A stretch of 64,000 nt of DNA from Chitinispirillales bacterium (GCA_031254105.1 JAIRVB010000039.1:186001-250000), one strand, 5' to 3'; positions 33,319 to 43,110 are shown, numbered from the stretch's first letter. Numbers and translations: made by a program. The notes: generated by a model from the letters alone, not told the origin.

Positions 33319-36105
33319 ATGGCCAAGAAGTACGTGTATTTTTTCGGTCCGGGCAAAGCTGACGGAAACGCGGGGATGAAAAATCTCCTTGGCGGTAAGG
33401 GCGCTAACCTTGCTGAAATGTGTAACATCGGCGGAATTCCTGTTCCTGCCGGATTCACAATTACGACGGAGTGCTGTATAGACTACTTCGCAAATAAGTC
33501 AAAGTTTCCTGCCGGACTTATTGAAGAGTATACAAAAGTGCTTAAAAAAGTCGAAAGTGTTATGGGCATGAAGTTTGGCGACCCCAAAAATCCGCTTCTT
33601 ATCGCCGGCCGCTCAGGCGCCCGTATGTCCATGCCCGGTATGATGGAAACGGTTCTTAACATCGGTCTGTGTTCCGCTACTATTCCCGGACTTATTGAAA
33701 AAACCAAGAATCCCCGTTTCGTTTACGATTCATACCGCCGTCTCATGATGATGTACTCAGACGTTGTTATGGAGAAAGCCGAAGGTATCGAGCCTAAGGA
33801 CGGTCATGGTATCCGTCACCAGCTTGAAGGCATCATGAACGCTATGAAGAAGAAGAAGGGTGTTGAGCTTGACACCGATCTTGATGCGGATGATCTTAAA
33901 CTTCTGTGCGATCAGTTCAAGACACGTATTAAGGAAGTAATGGGCAAGGCTTTCCCCGATGATCCTATGAAGCAGCTTGAAGGCTCTATCGGCGCGGTGT
34001 TCAAAAGCTGGAACGGAAAGCGCGCTGTCGCTTACCGCAACATCGAAGGTATCCCGCACGACTGGGGTACAGCGGTCAACATTCAGGCGATGGTTTTCGG
34101 CAACATGGGCGAGACATCCGCGACAGGTGTGGCTTTTACGCGTAACCCCGCAAACGGCGAGCACAAGTTCTTCGGTGAATACCTTGTTAACGCTCAGGGT
34201 GAAGACGTTGTCGCAGGTATCCGTACACCCGCTCCTATCAACGAATCTACAAAGAATGAGCATACCGCTCACTTGGTTTCTCTTGAGAAGAAGATGCCTA
34301 AGCTTTACGGCGAACTCGACGGCATTCAGAAGAGACTTGAGAAGCACTACAAAAACATGCAGGATCTTGAGTTTACGATTCAGGAAGGCAAGCTTTGGAT
34401 GCTCCAGACACGCGACGGCAAGCGCACAGGTATCGCCGCCGTACACATGGCTATGGACATGCTCAAAGAGAAGCTTATCGACACTGAAACAGCTATCCTG
34501 CGCGTAAAGCCTTCGCAGCTTGATGAGTTCCTGCATCCGGTTATCGACCCTGCCGCCGAGAAAAAGGCTGTTCTTGTTGGTAAAGGTCTGCCTGCCGGTC
34601 CCGGCGGAGCTTCCGGTCAGATCGTCTTTACTGCCGATGACGCGGTAAAATGGGCGAAAGACGGTAAGAAGGTTCTTCTTGTCAGAGACGAAACCAACCC
34701 TGAAGATATCGCCGGTATGCGCGCCGCTCAGGGTATCCTTACGGCACGCGGCGGTATGACAAGCCACGCCGCTCTGGTTGCCAGAAGTTGGGGTACATGT
34801 TGTATTGTCGGCGCCGCTGATTTTAAAATCGATTTTGGTAAAAAGAACGTTACCGTTAAGGGCAGAGTTTACAAAGAGGGTGATGTTTTCACGCTTAACG
34901 GCACAAAGGGCGCTGTTTACGAAGGCAAACTCCCGATGATCGATGCTACACAGAACCCGGTTCTTAAGGAGTTCTTAAAGCTCATCGACAAGTATAAATC
35001 AATGAAGGTTCGCGCTAACGCCGATACACCTTCAGACGCGAAGCTTTCACGCGACTTTGGCGCCGAAGGTATCGGTCTGTTCCGTATTGAGCATATGTTC
35101 TATGGAGAGGGCAGTGATGAGCCGTTGTCTTACCTGCGTCAGATGATCCTTGCTAAAGACGCAGGAGAGCGCCGTTCGGCGCTTGACAAGCTTTTCCCTA
35201 TCATGAAGAAAGACCTCAAGGCAACGCTTAAGGCGATGTCAGGTTACGCCGTTACAATCCGTCTTCTCGACCCGCCATTGCATGAGTTCGTGCCGCAGAA
35301 CCCTGAACTGCAGAAACAACTTGCCAATGCGCTTGGTATTACGGTTGACGAGATCAATGCACGCGGTAAGGCTTTGCATGAAGTTAACCCGATGCTCGGA
35401 CACCGCGGCGTTCGTCTCGGTGTAACTTATCCTGAGCTTTCAGAAGTGCAGATGCGCGCTATCCTTGAGGCTGCGGGTGAGCTTGGCAAGGAAGGCGAAA
35501 AAGTAACCGCTGAAATTATGGTTCCTGTTACTTGCGACTCAAAGGAACTCAAGGATCATAAGGTCATTTTTGACAAGGTAATGTCTGAAACTAAGGCAAA
35601 GCTTAATGTTAAGAAGATCGACTGCCTCTATGGCACAATGATCGAAATCCCCAGAGCGTGTCTGCTTTCTAACGAGATGGCTCAGGAAGCCGATTTCTTC
35701 TCATATGGTACAAACGACCTTACTCAGATGAGCTTCGGTTTCAGCCGTGATGATATCGGTTCGTTCCTTGGCGATTATCTCGAAAAGAAGATTCTCCCTG
35801 AGGATCCGTTCCAGAGCATCGACCGGAGCGGTGTGGGCGAACTTGTTAAGTTTTCAATCGAAAGAGGCCGCGCTGTAAAACCCAACCTCAAAATTGGTGT
35901 TTGCGGTGAACACGGCGGCGACCCCTCTTCTGTAGAGTTCTTCCACAGCGTCGGCCTTACTTATGTGAGCTGCTCACCTTTCCGCGTACCTATCGCGCGT
36001 CTGGCGATCGCTCATGCGGAGATCAAGGCTGCTTCAAAGAAGAAGTCCGCTCCCGCTAAGAAAACGGCTGCCAAGAAAGTAGCGAAGAAGGCTAAGAAGA
36101 AGTAA
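33319..36105 (+). CDS. ppdK: Pyruvate, phosphate dikinase with lysine-rich tail
   Basis: PPDK interconverts pyruvate, ATP and phosphate with PEP, AMP and pyrophosphate, and in anaerobes often works in glycolysis. I chose ATG 33319, six bases after GGAGG (33308-33312); the product has 928 residues. The N-terminal ATP-grasp domain begins NLLGGKGANLAEM, the swivelling phosphohistidine GGMTSHAALVAR has His483, and the TIM barrel has the catalytic Cys862 in GVCGEHGGDP. Beyond the normal end the protein has about 25 extra residues almost entirely Lys and Ala (starting AASKKKSAPAKK), like the tails of histone H1-like proteins, which PPDK does not normally have. Two hairpins follow the gene. Confidence 0.95.
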   Translation: MAKKYVYFFGPGKADGNAGMKNLLGGKGANLAEMCNIGGIPVPAGFTITTECCIDYFANKSKFPAGLIEEYTKVLKKVESVMGMKFGDPKNPLLIAGRSGARMSMPGMMETVLNIGLCSATIPGLIEKTKNPRFVYDSYRRLMMMYSDVVMEKAEGIEPKDGHGIRHQLEGIMNAMKKKKGVELDTDLDADDLKLLCDQFKTRIKEVMGKAFPDDPMKQLEGSIGAVFKSWNGKRAVAYRNIEGIPHDWGTAVNIQAMVFGNMGETSATGVAFTRNPANGEHKFFGEYLVNAQGEDVVAGIRTPAPINESTKNEHTAHLVSLEKKMPKLYGELDGIQKRLEKHYKNMQDLEFTIQEGKLWMLQTRDGKRTGIAAVHMAMDMLKEKLIDTETAILRVKPSQLDEFLHPVIDPAAEKKAVLVGKGLPAGPGGASGQIVFTADDAVKWAKDGKKVLLVRDETNPEDIAGMRAAQGILTARGGMTSHAALVARSWGTCCIVGAADFKIDFGKKNVTVKGRVYKEGDVFTLNGTKGAVYEGKLPMIDATQNPVLKEFLKLIDKYKSMKVRANADTPSDAKLSRDFGAEGIGLFRIEHMFYGEGSDEPLSYLRQMILAKDAGERRSALDKLFPIMKKDLKATLKAMSGYAVTIRLLDPPLHEFVPQNPELQKQLANALGITVDEINARGKALHEVNPMLGHRGVRLGVTYPELSEVQMRAILEAAGELGKEGEKVTAEIMVPVTCDSKELKDHKVIFDKVMSETKAKLNVKKIDCLYGTMIEIPRACLLSNEMAQEADFFSYGTNDLTQMSFGFSRDDIGSFLGDYLEKKILPEDPFQSIDRSGVGELVKFSIERGRAVKPNLKIGVCGEHGGDPSSVEFFHSVGLTYVSCSPFRVPIARLAIAHAEIKAASKKKSAPAKKTAAKKVAKKAKKK

Positions 36106-36121
36106 GTTCGTTATGTTAGTA

Positions 36122-36185
36122 ACGGGCGCAAGTTTTCGCCCGTACGCTTTAGGAAGCAAGGTTTCTGTTTGGGCCTTGCTTTTTT
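36122..36185 (+). terminator. Rho-independent terminator of ppdK
   Basis: A first dyad ACGGGCG/CGCCCGT (36122-36143) is followed by AAGCAAGG/CCTTGCTT (36154-36181) and a run of Ts. Confidence 0.8.
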
Positions 36186-36438
36186 AGTTTTGGCAGCGAA
36201 ATTACTCTTTTTTGCAATGTTTGATTGAGCGATGAAACTATGAAAACCATAACCCAAGTATAAGACGTTGTCTTGAACAAGTTAAAACCGGCGCCGGCAC
36301 AGGTGTGCATTCCGCGTCGCAAGAAGTTAACTCAGGGTCATTTGGCGCATCTATTGTTTGTCCGCAGAAAGAAGAACCGTTCCGGCAGCACAAGCGTTAT
36401 TGTAGTAAATAAAAGCGATGGCCTTTTTCGTGATTTGA

Positions 36439-36808
36439 AGACTATTTGGTATTAGTTCGGACGAAAAGACCATATCGGATCTGTATAACACAGGAAAAAA
36501 ATGGATAACAGCTCAAAAAGGGGAGTTGGACATATTTTCCCACAGTAAACAACAATACGAAGAAAAACAGTTGGCCGATTATTTTCTCACCAATATTGAA
36601 AACATCTTGCTCAATGGCACACAGCTTATTTTGGATCAAGTGTTTAATGACAATCATCTCAATGAATACCCGAAAATTCCAATAAATTTAATGGATTTGA
36701 GAAAAACTGGAAAGAGGAACCGGTTTGGGATAATTATGGCGAAGCTGTATTCACGGCAGCCAACTGAAATTCGCATTAGAACTAACCTATGCAATTGCAA
36801 TTGAATTA
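36439..36808 (+). pseudogene. Frameshifted remnant of an unknown protein gene
   Basis: One frame reads KTISDLYNTGKKWITAQKGE and continues through QLADYFLTNIENILLNGTQ to about 36700. Coding character then moves to the next frame (FEKNWKEEPVWDNYGEAVFT, about 36695-36765) and then to a third (LKFALELTYAIAIELI, about 36766-36808). These pieces join in sense only if two single-base shifts are undone. I do not recognise the family. Confidence 0.55.
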
Positions 36809-36946
36809 ATTTAAAGAGATTCGGTTACCGGGGATTTTTCGGTAACTGCCGTGGATGGTAAAAATTATAAAGTTCGGTAAACTGTTTCTGATTTTGATAA
36901 AGGTTGTTTTATTTGTTAAGTAAAATGAATACACGGGGGAAATAAG

Positions 36947-38059
36947 ATGGAGAAGAAAATAAAAACCGATAAACTCCGCGCGCTCGGACTTTTGGTTATT
37001 GTTTTTGCGCTGTATGTGATTCTCGAACGATTCGGTATTATGCACCTTCTTTCCGCTGATCTCAAAATAGCCGATGAGACTATGGGTTACGGTATGCTGT
37101 TTATAATCGGCTTGGTTACATCTGTACACTGTATATCCATGTGCGGCGGTATAAACCTTTCCCAGTGCATTCCGCAAGGGAAAGCGGACGGCGGCAGCCG
37201 CTCGTCAACATTCGCGCCCTCAATTCTGTATAACTTGGGGCGGGTCGTTTCATGTACAGCGGTTGGATTCGCGGTTGGCGGGTTAGGGTCGGCTCTCACC
37301 CCAACAAGTATCATGCAGGGCGCGGTGAAACTGACAGCCGGTGTGTTTATGATCATCATGGGAATTAACATGATGGGGATTTTTCCATGGCTTCGCAAGT
37401 TCAATCCAAGAATGCCGAAATTTTTTACCGCAAAAATCAACAATGACAACAGACAAGGCAAAGGTCCTTTGATTGTCGGTTTGTTGAATGGTTTTATGCC
37501 ATGCGGGCCGCTGCAGGCGATGCAGCTTTACGCTCTTTCAACAGGCAGTCCTGTAAAGGGCGCTATTGCGATGTTTTTGTTCAGCGCCGGAACTGTTCCT
37601 TTGATGTTTGGGCTTGGAGCGTTCAGTTCGGCAATGGGAAAGAAATTTACAGGTAAAGCTATGACAGCAGGCGCGGTCTTAGTTGCAGTTTTGGGACTTA
37701 CGATGCTTACACAAGGGCTGAATCCATTGGGAATCACGGTTGACTTTAGCGCGGGAACATCAAGTTCTGTCAAAGACGCCGTCATTGAAGACAATGTTCA
37801 AATAGTAAAAAGTACGCTTTCGGGAAGATCATATCCATCAATTACGGTTAAAGCCGGAACTCCTGTCAAATGGATTATTGACGCTCCGCAAGGCAGTATC
37901 AATGGTTGTAACAACAGGATTTTTATAAAAGAATACGGCATTGAGCATACATTTAAATTGGGAGAAAACATCATCAACTTTACGCCTGATAAGACAGGGA
38001 CTTTCGGGTATGCCTGTTGGATGGATATGATTCGCAGTACGGTTAATGTGGTAGAATAA
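36947..38059 (+). CDS. DsbD-like/TauE-SafE membrane protein fused to a cupredoxin
   Basis: A 370-residue membrane protein with about seven helices from the sulfite exporter/DsbD_2 group. VTSVHCISMCGG (about 56-67) and GFMPCGPLQAMQLYAL (about 184-199) carry the paired His/Met/Cys residues expected to handle copper. After residue 270 a soluble domain of about 90 residues resembles a cupredoxin (GTPVKWIIDAPQGSINGCNN, FTPDKTGTFGYACWMDMI) with Cys, His and Met as likely copper ligands. It lies just upstream of copA, so it probably takes part in copper sensing, delivery or export. Fusions of this type occur in Gram-positive and anaerobic bacteria. Confidence 0.82.
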   Translation: MEKKIKTDKLRALGLLVIVFALYVILERFGIMHLLSADLKIADETMGYGMLFIIGLVTSVHCISMCGGINLSQCIPQGKADGGSRSSTFAPSILYNLGRVVSCTAVGFAVGGLGSALTPTSIMQGAVKLTAGVFMIIMGINMMGIFPWLRKFNPRMPKFFTAKINNDNRQGKGPLIVGLLNGFMPCGPLQAMQLYALSTGSPVKGAIAMFLFSAGTVPLMFGLGAFSSAMGKKFTGKAMTAGAVLVAVLGLTMLTQGLNPLGITVDFSAGTSSSVKDAVIEDNVQIVKSTLSGRSYPSITVKAGTPVKWIIDAPQGSINGCNNRIFIKEYGIEHTFKLGENIINFTPDKTGTFGYACWMDMIRSTVNVVE

Positions 38060-38236
38060 AAACGGTATAAATGATTTCTGTAATTTAACCGGTCAATGCG
38101 GAAATGATTAGGAATTCTCATATTTCTGAATCCCGTGTTGCCTTGCGGCTTGATAGACACGGTCTGCGTTATTATTTTGAAGTTGAATTACTATTTAACA
38201 ACAAAGAGGGCAGTCACGCTTAAAGAGGTGATTTAT

Positions 38237-40705
38237 TTGAAAAGTCAGATTCTCGGTATTCATGGAATGAGCTGCGCCGCTTGCGCACAGAGAATTGAAA
38301 AAGTGGTCGGGAAGTTAGACGGCGTTGTACAGGCTAACGTCAACCTTGCCGGAGAAAAACTGTTTGTAGTGTATGACGAGAGGGTTTTGAATCTTGAAAA
38401 TGTAAAGCAAGCTGTTACAAAAATTGGTTTTGAAGCGGTTGAACCACCGGGCGGCAGCAGTGTAACAATTCCAATAGGCGGTATGAGTTGTTCTGCTTGC
38501 GCCATGCGAATAGAGAAAGCTTTGGGAAAGCTTTCAGGTGTGACATCCGCTTCTGTAAATATCGCTGCCGAGAAAGCTGCTGTCGTATATTCGCCTGGTG
38601 AGATAAGACTTTCGGCGATTCGGGAAGAGATTGAAAAACTCGGTTTTAAGGTATTCAAGATAAATAAAACAAACGCCGCCGATGAGGACAAAATCCGCAA
38701 GCAAAAGGAATTTAAAACACTTCGTTTAAAGTTTATTATTGCAGCGCTTTTTGGCGCGCCGCTCTTATATGTCGCTATGGCTCCTATGATTCCATGGGTA
38801 AACCTGCCCTTCCCGGTATGGCTTGACATGATGAGTTATCCGCTTGTATTTGCGTTAGTTCAAATCGCTTTAGTAATTCCGATTATCGCCGTTGGATATA
38901 AATTTTATACGGTTGGCTTTAAGCTTCTCTGGCAGCGAAGCCCGAATATGGATTCGCTTATCGCTGTCGGTACATCTGCGGCGGTTATTTACAGCGTATA
39001 TAATACCTGTACTATATACAAAGGGAACTTGAGAGCGGTTGACGCACTGTATTTTGAAACTGCTGGTGTAATCATCACGTTGATTCTGCTCGGTAAAACA
39101 TTGGAATCGGTGTCAAAAGGCAGAACAAGCGAAGCTATTAAAAAGCTTATGGGACTTGCGCCTAAGATTGCGATTATCATACATGATGGGGCTGAGAAAG
39201 AGATTCCTATTGACGAAGTTGAAACAGGTGATATCGTTGTTGTAAAACCCGGCGCAAAAATTCCTGTAGACGGTACGGTTACGGAAGGAAGCACATCAAT
39301 TGACGAATCAATGTTGACTGGCGAGAGTATGCCGGTGGATAAAAAAGCGGGTAGCGCTGTATACGCCGCCACAATAAACACAACGGGTACGATTCAATTT
39401 TGCGCCGAAAAGGTCGGCAGCGATACCGCGCTTAGCCAGATTATAAAGTTAGTCGAAGACGCGCAAGGCTCAAAGGCTCCCATTGCGCAGATGGCGGATA
39501 TTGTATCCGGCATCTTTGTTCCGATTGTGTGCGTAATCGCAATTGTCTCGGCAACAGCGTGGTATTTTACTGCGGGGAATTTAGAATTTTCGCTGAGGAT
39601 ATTTATATCCGTACTTGTTATCGCCTGTCCGTGCGCGCTTGGATTGGCTACACCGACAGCGATTATGGTAGGAACCGGAAAGGGCGCTGAAAACGGTATA
39701 CTTATAAAGGGGGGCGAGGCGTTAGAAACCGCGTATAAAATCGATACGGTCGTTTTTGACAAAACAGGTACGATAACCGAGGGCAAACCGACTGTTACGG
39801 ATGTTATAACGCCGGACGCTTCAGATAACGCCGATAATCTGCTGAGAATCACAGCTTCTGCCGAAAAACCATCGCAGCATCCGTTAGGACAGGCAATTGT
39901 ACGGAACGCGCAGGAGAAGGGATTTAAACTATACAAAGCGCAAGAGTTCAATTCAATTACCGGGCGCGGGATTGAAGCGGTAATAAACGGTCAGCGTCTT
40001 CTTGCTGGAAACCGAAAGTTAATGGATGAGCGCCGCATCTCATTGCTGGCAATGGAAACAGAATCCGATAAATTAGCCCAGGATGGTAAAACGCCGATGT
40101 ATGTGGCTGTCAATGGGAATTTAGCGGGAATAATAGCCGTAGCTGATGTCGTTAAGGCGTCAAGCAAAGCCGCGATTGATACTTTACGCAAAATGAACAT
40201 TGAGGTAGCGATGATTACCGGCGATAACAAAAAAACAGCCGCCTCTATCGCAAGACAGGTGGGAATTGACAGAGTACTTGCGGAAGTTTTGCCGCAGGAT
40301 AAGTCCGGCGAGGTAAAGAAACTACAGGATGAGGGCAAAAAAGTAGCTATGGTTGGTGACGGAATCAACGATGCGCCCGCTCTCGTTCAGTCAGATGTAG
40401 GCATTGCAATCGGCTCCGGTACTGATGTTGCAATGGAGAGCGCCAATATTGTACTCATGCGCTCCGAATTGACAGATGTTTCTACCGCCATACATTTGAG
40501 CAGGCGGACAATACGGAACATCAAACAAAACCTCTTTTGGGCGTTTGCTTATAACACAATTGGAATTCCGATTGCCGCGGGCGTATTGCATATATTCGGC
40601 GGCCCTCTGTTAAATCCGATGTTTGCGGCGGCGGCTATGAGTTTGAGTTCTGTTTCGGTATTAACAAACGCGTTGAGGCTAAAGCGGTTCAAGCCGTACA
40701 GATAG
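38237..40705 (+). CDS. copA: Copper-translocating P-type ATPase CopA
   Basis: An 822-residue Cu(I)-exporting P1B ATPase. The TTG at 38237, six bases after AGAGGTG, is the likely start; the ATG farther upstream adds unrelated residues. Two N-terminal metal-binding domains have GMSCAAC (Cys13/Cys16) and GMSCSAC (Cys85/Cys88). The core has TGES, the copper-transporting ACPCALG, DKTGTITEG with the phosphorylated Asp, HPLG and GDGINDAPA. It is cotranscribed in all likelihood with the cupredoxin-DsbD gene before it and the lipoprotein gene after it (10 bases away), forming a copper-detoxification operon. No CopY/CueR-type regulator is visible nearby. Confidence 0.95.
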   Translation: MKSQILGIHGMSCAACAQRIEKVVGKLDGVVQANVNLAGEKLFVVYDERVLNLENVKQAVTKIGFEAVEPPGGSSVTIPIGGMSCSACAMRIEKALGKLSGVTSASVNIAAEKAAVVYSPGEIRLSAIREEIEKLGFKVFKINKTNAADEDKIRKQKEFKTLRLKFIIAALFGAPLLYVAMAPMIPWVNLPFPVWLDMMSYPLVFALVQIALVIPIIAVGYKFYTVGFKLLWQRSPNMDSLIAVGTSAAVIYSVYNTCTIYKGNLRAVDALYFETAGVIITLILLGKTLESVSKGRTSEAIKKLMGLAPKIAIIIHDGAEKEIPIDEVETGDIVVVKPGAKIPVDGTVTEGSTSIDESMLTGESMPVDKKAGSAVYAATINTTGTIQFCAEKVGSDTALSQIIKLVEDAQGSKAPIAQMADIVSGIFVPIVCVIAIVSATAWYFTAGNLEFSLRIFISVLVIACPCALGLATPTAIMVGTGKGAENGILIKGGEALETAYKIDTVVFDKTGTITEGKPTVTDVITPDASDNADNLLRITASAEKPSQHPLGQAIVRNAQEKGFKLYKAQEFNSITGRGIEAVINGQRLLAGNRKLMDERRISLLAMETESDKLAQDGKTPMYVAVNGNLAGIIAVADVVKASSKAAIDTLRKMNIEVAMITGDNKKTAASIARQVGIDRVLAEVLPQDKSGEVKKLQDEGKKVAMVGDGINDAPALVQSDVGIAIGSGTDVAMESANIVLMRSELTDVSTAIHLSRRTIRNIKQNLFWAFAYNTIGIPIAAGVLHIFGGPLLNPMFAAAAMSLSSVSVLTNALRLKRFKPYR

Positions 40706-40715
40706 GAAAACATAC

Positions 40716-41375
40716 ATGAAAGACAGAGTATCGGCATTATTATTAATCTTAATTGTATTGACATTCACCGCTTGTGAGCGGTTAGATGTCGTACGCACTT
40801 ACTCAATAATAGCTTTCGAGGAGGTATACAACGAAATTCCCGATAAAATTATTAAAGAAAACGGTGAGTTTGCGGTAATCTCTCCGCATGGGGGCGATAA
40901 GTTTTTCTTCGGAACAAATATGCGCTTTGAGATCGGCTTAACTCCGTTTATCAATGCCGGCCTTGATACGGATAAATTGATAAACAACAATAGTAATATG
41001 TCAATAACCGGCGATACTCTGATCATCACAGCTGATATTTTAGGGGCGGAGGGGCAAACCGCCCCTAAAGCGTTTGAGCAGGTGATATGGAATAACCGCG
41101 GCAGGTTGTATTATCACATGGAGCATGATTCTTTTGAGCTGCTTTTAGGCGGCAAAAATAGTTTTAAATGGACTAAAGATTTAGATAAACAAATAGCGGA
41201 TGACGGCACAGAGGTACACGACTTATGCTTCGTTCTAAACCCAAGCGTGTTTGTTGACGCCGGCGCCGACATCGAAAATATAGATGGATGGGTATACAGG
41301 GAAACCATGACTGTTGATGAAAAGGGAAAAATGGTATACCTGATGAGACTGGTAAGGCAAAATCAATTACGGTAA
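40716..41375 (+). CDS. Predicted lipoprotein of the copper operon, with palindrome in frame
   Basis: A 219-residue protein with signal peptide and lipobox TFTAC (Cys at about 20). No family is recognised; the mature part looks like a compact beta-rich domain. It starts 10 bases after copA, suggesting a role around copper export or the cell envelope. At 41039-41069 a perfect 11-base-pair dyad (TTTAGGGGCGG with CCGCCCCTAAA) lies inside the reading frame and encodes ILGAEGQTAPKA; similar palindromes are typical of intergenic repeats, so it may be an insertion tolerated in frame. Ribosome binding site weak. Confidence 0.7.
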   Translation: MKDRVSALLLILIVLTFTACERLDVVRTYSIIAFEEVYNEIPDKIIKENGEFAVISPHGGDKFFFGTNMRFEIGLTPFINAGLDTDKLINNNSNMSITGDTLIITADILGAEGQTAPKAFEQVIWNNRGRLYYHMEHDSFELLLGGKNSFKWTKDLDKQIADDGTEVHDLCFVLNPSVFVDAGADIENIDGWVYRETMTVDEKGKMVYLMRLVRQNQLR

Positions 41376-41376
41376 T

Positions 41377-41622
41377 GTGAATAATGAAAACAGCTGGAGC
41401 GGTTCTTATAATGAATATATGTCTAAGCAAAAAGGCTATATTTCATGGAAACAGCTTGTTGAAGACGATATGTGGGTTGACTTGCTGACTTGGGAAACAA
41501 TGGACGACGCCAAAAGAATATTGGAATCAGACCATTCAAACGCTTTGGCTGAAAAATTTTATTCTTTCATTGACACTGAAAGCTGTAAAGTTCATCTTTT
41601 TTCTGTTGAAAAAAGTTATTAA
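41377..41622 (+). CDS. Small ABM-like (dimeric alpha/beta barrel) protein, possibly truncated
   Basis: Starts at a GTG two bases after the lipoprotein stop. The 81 residues (GYISWKQLVEDDMWVDLLTW then ETMDDAKRILES, FYSFIDTESCKVHLFSVEKS) follow the pattern of ABM-type dimeric ferredoxin-like proteins: strand, Trp/Asp strand, helix, final strand. The first strand expected in that fold seems absent, so the gene may have lost its 5' end or begin at an unseen codon. Function unknown. Confidence 0.5.
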   Translation: MNNENSWSGSYNEYMSKQKGYISWKQLVEDDMWVDLLTWETMDDAKRILESDHSNALAEKFYSFIDTESCKVHLFSVEKSY

Positions 41623-41639
41623 TTCTGTAGATAGAATTA

Positions 41640-41750
41640 TGGGAATAATAACCCGCGCTTTCGCTGGGGGTGATGAGGAAGGATGCGCCGGACCGCCCCG
41701 CCCTGCTGAAGCAATAGATCCCGCCTTAACGGGGGTAACGCGCGGCAGGC
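41640..41750. repeat. Family E GC-hairpin cluster
   Basis: Contains CCGCGCTTTCGCTGGGGGTG and CCCGCCTTAACGGGGGTAAC, short dyads of the type also seen at 60068-60140 and 62962-62990 (CCCCGCTAAGGCGGGG). They lie between the convergent ABM-like and outer-membrane protein genes. Two overlapping plus-strand frames here are not supported as genes. Confidence 0.5.
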
Positions 41751-41800
41751 AATCTGTGAAGAGTTATGCGAGAGCAATGTTTTTTGCTAAACCCACCCCC

Positions 41801-42526
41801 TCAATTAACCGTTATAAAGCAAACCATAATATCAATAAACGCTCTTGCTCTGATATATGGATCTTTAACAGCCTTGAATTCATTTGTGCCTACTCCCGCG
41901 TCAATGAACAGAAAAGGGATGCTGGCAGGATGGATTCGCAGCGCCCCGGTGGTATACAGATAAAGCGCGCCGTCATCTTTATGTGTATCAGCGGATAATC
42001 CCGCTTCCCACAGAAATGACCATGTGTTATTTGGGGTCTTCATAAGCCCGAAGTCCGCGCCGATTGAAAACCTGCTGCCTATCTGAGTATGCGGGGTTAT
42101 GGCCATGCTGAAGTCTCTACTGTTGACAAAGGCGTAAGTGAGAAATAACCCCAATCTTGAATCGGAGCTTGGAATGCCGTGATCGGTAAAATCTATAAAA
42201 GTGCTCGCAAGCCCGCCGCCAATCGCCAGATTATCGGCAAGTCCGTATTTGGCCGCTAAATTTGTCTTACCGATATTATCGACTAAGGACATTTGAATAT
42301 GCAAATTGCCAGGTAAGCCGAAAGAGATTTCGCGAAGTCCCAATACCAAATGATTGGCTGGGGTTACGCGGGACATTGGTGAATACAGGTAATGGCTCGG
42401 TTCCGACGGGCTGAGCGTAACGGTATTATTACTTTTGTTACCTGACGCAAACGCACCAAGGCTAAGGATTCCAATTGCAACAACACTTCTTTTAATAACA
42501 GATTTGACACTCACTTTTAACCTCAT
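41801..42526 (-). CDS. Outer-membrane beta-barrel-like protein
   Basis: A 241-residue exported protein with signal peptide (cleavage near GAFASG, residue 28). The mature part has alternating hydrophobic strands with aromatic ends (NLHIQMSLVDNIGKTNLAAK, LGLFLTYAFV, GSRFSIGADFGLM, GALYLYTTGALRI), consistent with an eight- to ten-stranded outer-membrane barrel. It lacks a C-terminal Phe but ends FIDIMVCFITVN. I recognise no specific family. It stands alone in front of an empty 420-base spacer that must contain its promoter. Confidence 0.65.
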   Translation of the reverse strand: MRLKVSVKSVIKRSVVAIGILSLGAFASGNKSNNTVTLSPSEPSHYLYSPMSRVTPANHLVLGLREISFGLPGNLHIQMSLVDNIGKTNLAAKYGLADNLAIGGGLASTFIDFTDHGIPSSDSRLGLFLTYAFVNSRDFSMAITPHTQIGSRFSIGADFGLMKTPNNTWSFLWEAGLSADTHKDDGALYLYTTGALRIHPASIPFLFIDAGVGTNEFKAVKDPYIRARAFIDIMVCFITVN

Positions 42527-42948
42527 AGAAAATTGGTTTTAGTCCGGTTATTATACTTTACCGTTAACGCACTCCTACAAGATTAAAATAATATCTGCCA
42601 TTTTCGGTAGTGAGATCGGGGCGCATTCTTACGCGGTCAACCCGGAAATGAAACAAAAGAAAAATATGAAGGATATGTACTCTTTAGATAGGGTATATTA
42701 TCTTGCGCAAATTGTAAAGTAGGGTAAAAAGAAATAGATATGCCCTTTGCCGTTTGGTAAACTATGCTTATCGCCAATTAAACATCCAAAGGAGGCGCAG
42801 GAGCATGCGTCGGTAATATTATATAATTAAACAGGGAATGTATTAAAGGAATAGAAAACGAATCAAAACCTGCTGCTAAAACTTAATATATGATACTTGA
42901 ATACAATTGATATGCCCTAAGTTAAAGAGGAAAACCGCAGCTTAAATC
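42527..42948. other. Spacer between outer-membrane gene and tRNA, nothing assigned
   Basis: AT-rich, with a few stretches such as AAAGGAGGCGCAGGAGCATG that look like a ribosome binding site but lead to a three-codon frame. No RNA or repeat recognised. Confidence 0.3.
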
Positions 42949-43032
42949 TGCGGAAGGGGGGACTCGAACCCCCACAGGCTTGCACCCACTAGGACCTGAA
43001 CCTAGCGCGTCTACCAATTCCACCACTTCCGC
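42949..43032 (-). tRNA. tRNA-Leu (CAG)
   Basis: Reading the minus strand, GCGGAAG pairs with CTTCCGC (acceptor stem), the anticodon stem CTAGG/CCTAG encloses TTCAGGT giving anticodon CAG, and the T arm has GGGGGTTCGAGTCCCCC. The long variable arm between them fits a class II leucine tRNA. The discriminator base is A and no CCA is encoded. Confidence 0.93.
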
Positions 43033-43110
43033 TGCACAGTAACGGCAGGTGTAAATATATTAAATGCGGAAATTTTATGGAAGTGTTTTTTGCTTTTTTA
43101 TTTATAAAAT

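Noticed and set aside
33757-34767. 336-codon minus-strand frame inside ppdK
   Set aside because: It is a shadow of the highly conserved ppdK coding sequence.
41570-41998. 142-codon plus-strand frame after the ABM-like gene
   Set aside because: It runs through GC hairpins and antisense into the outer-membrane protein gene, with no ribosome binding site.
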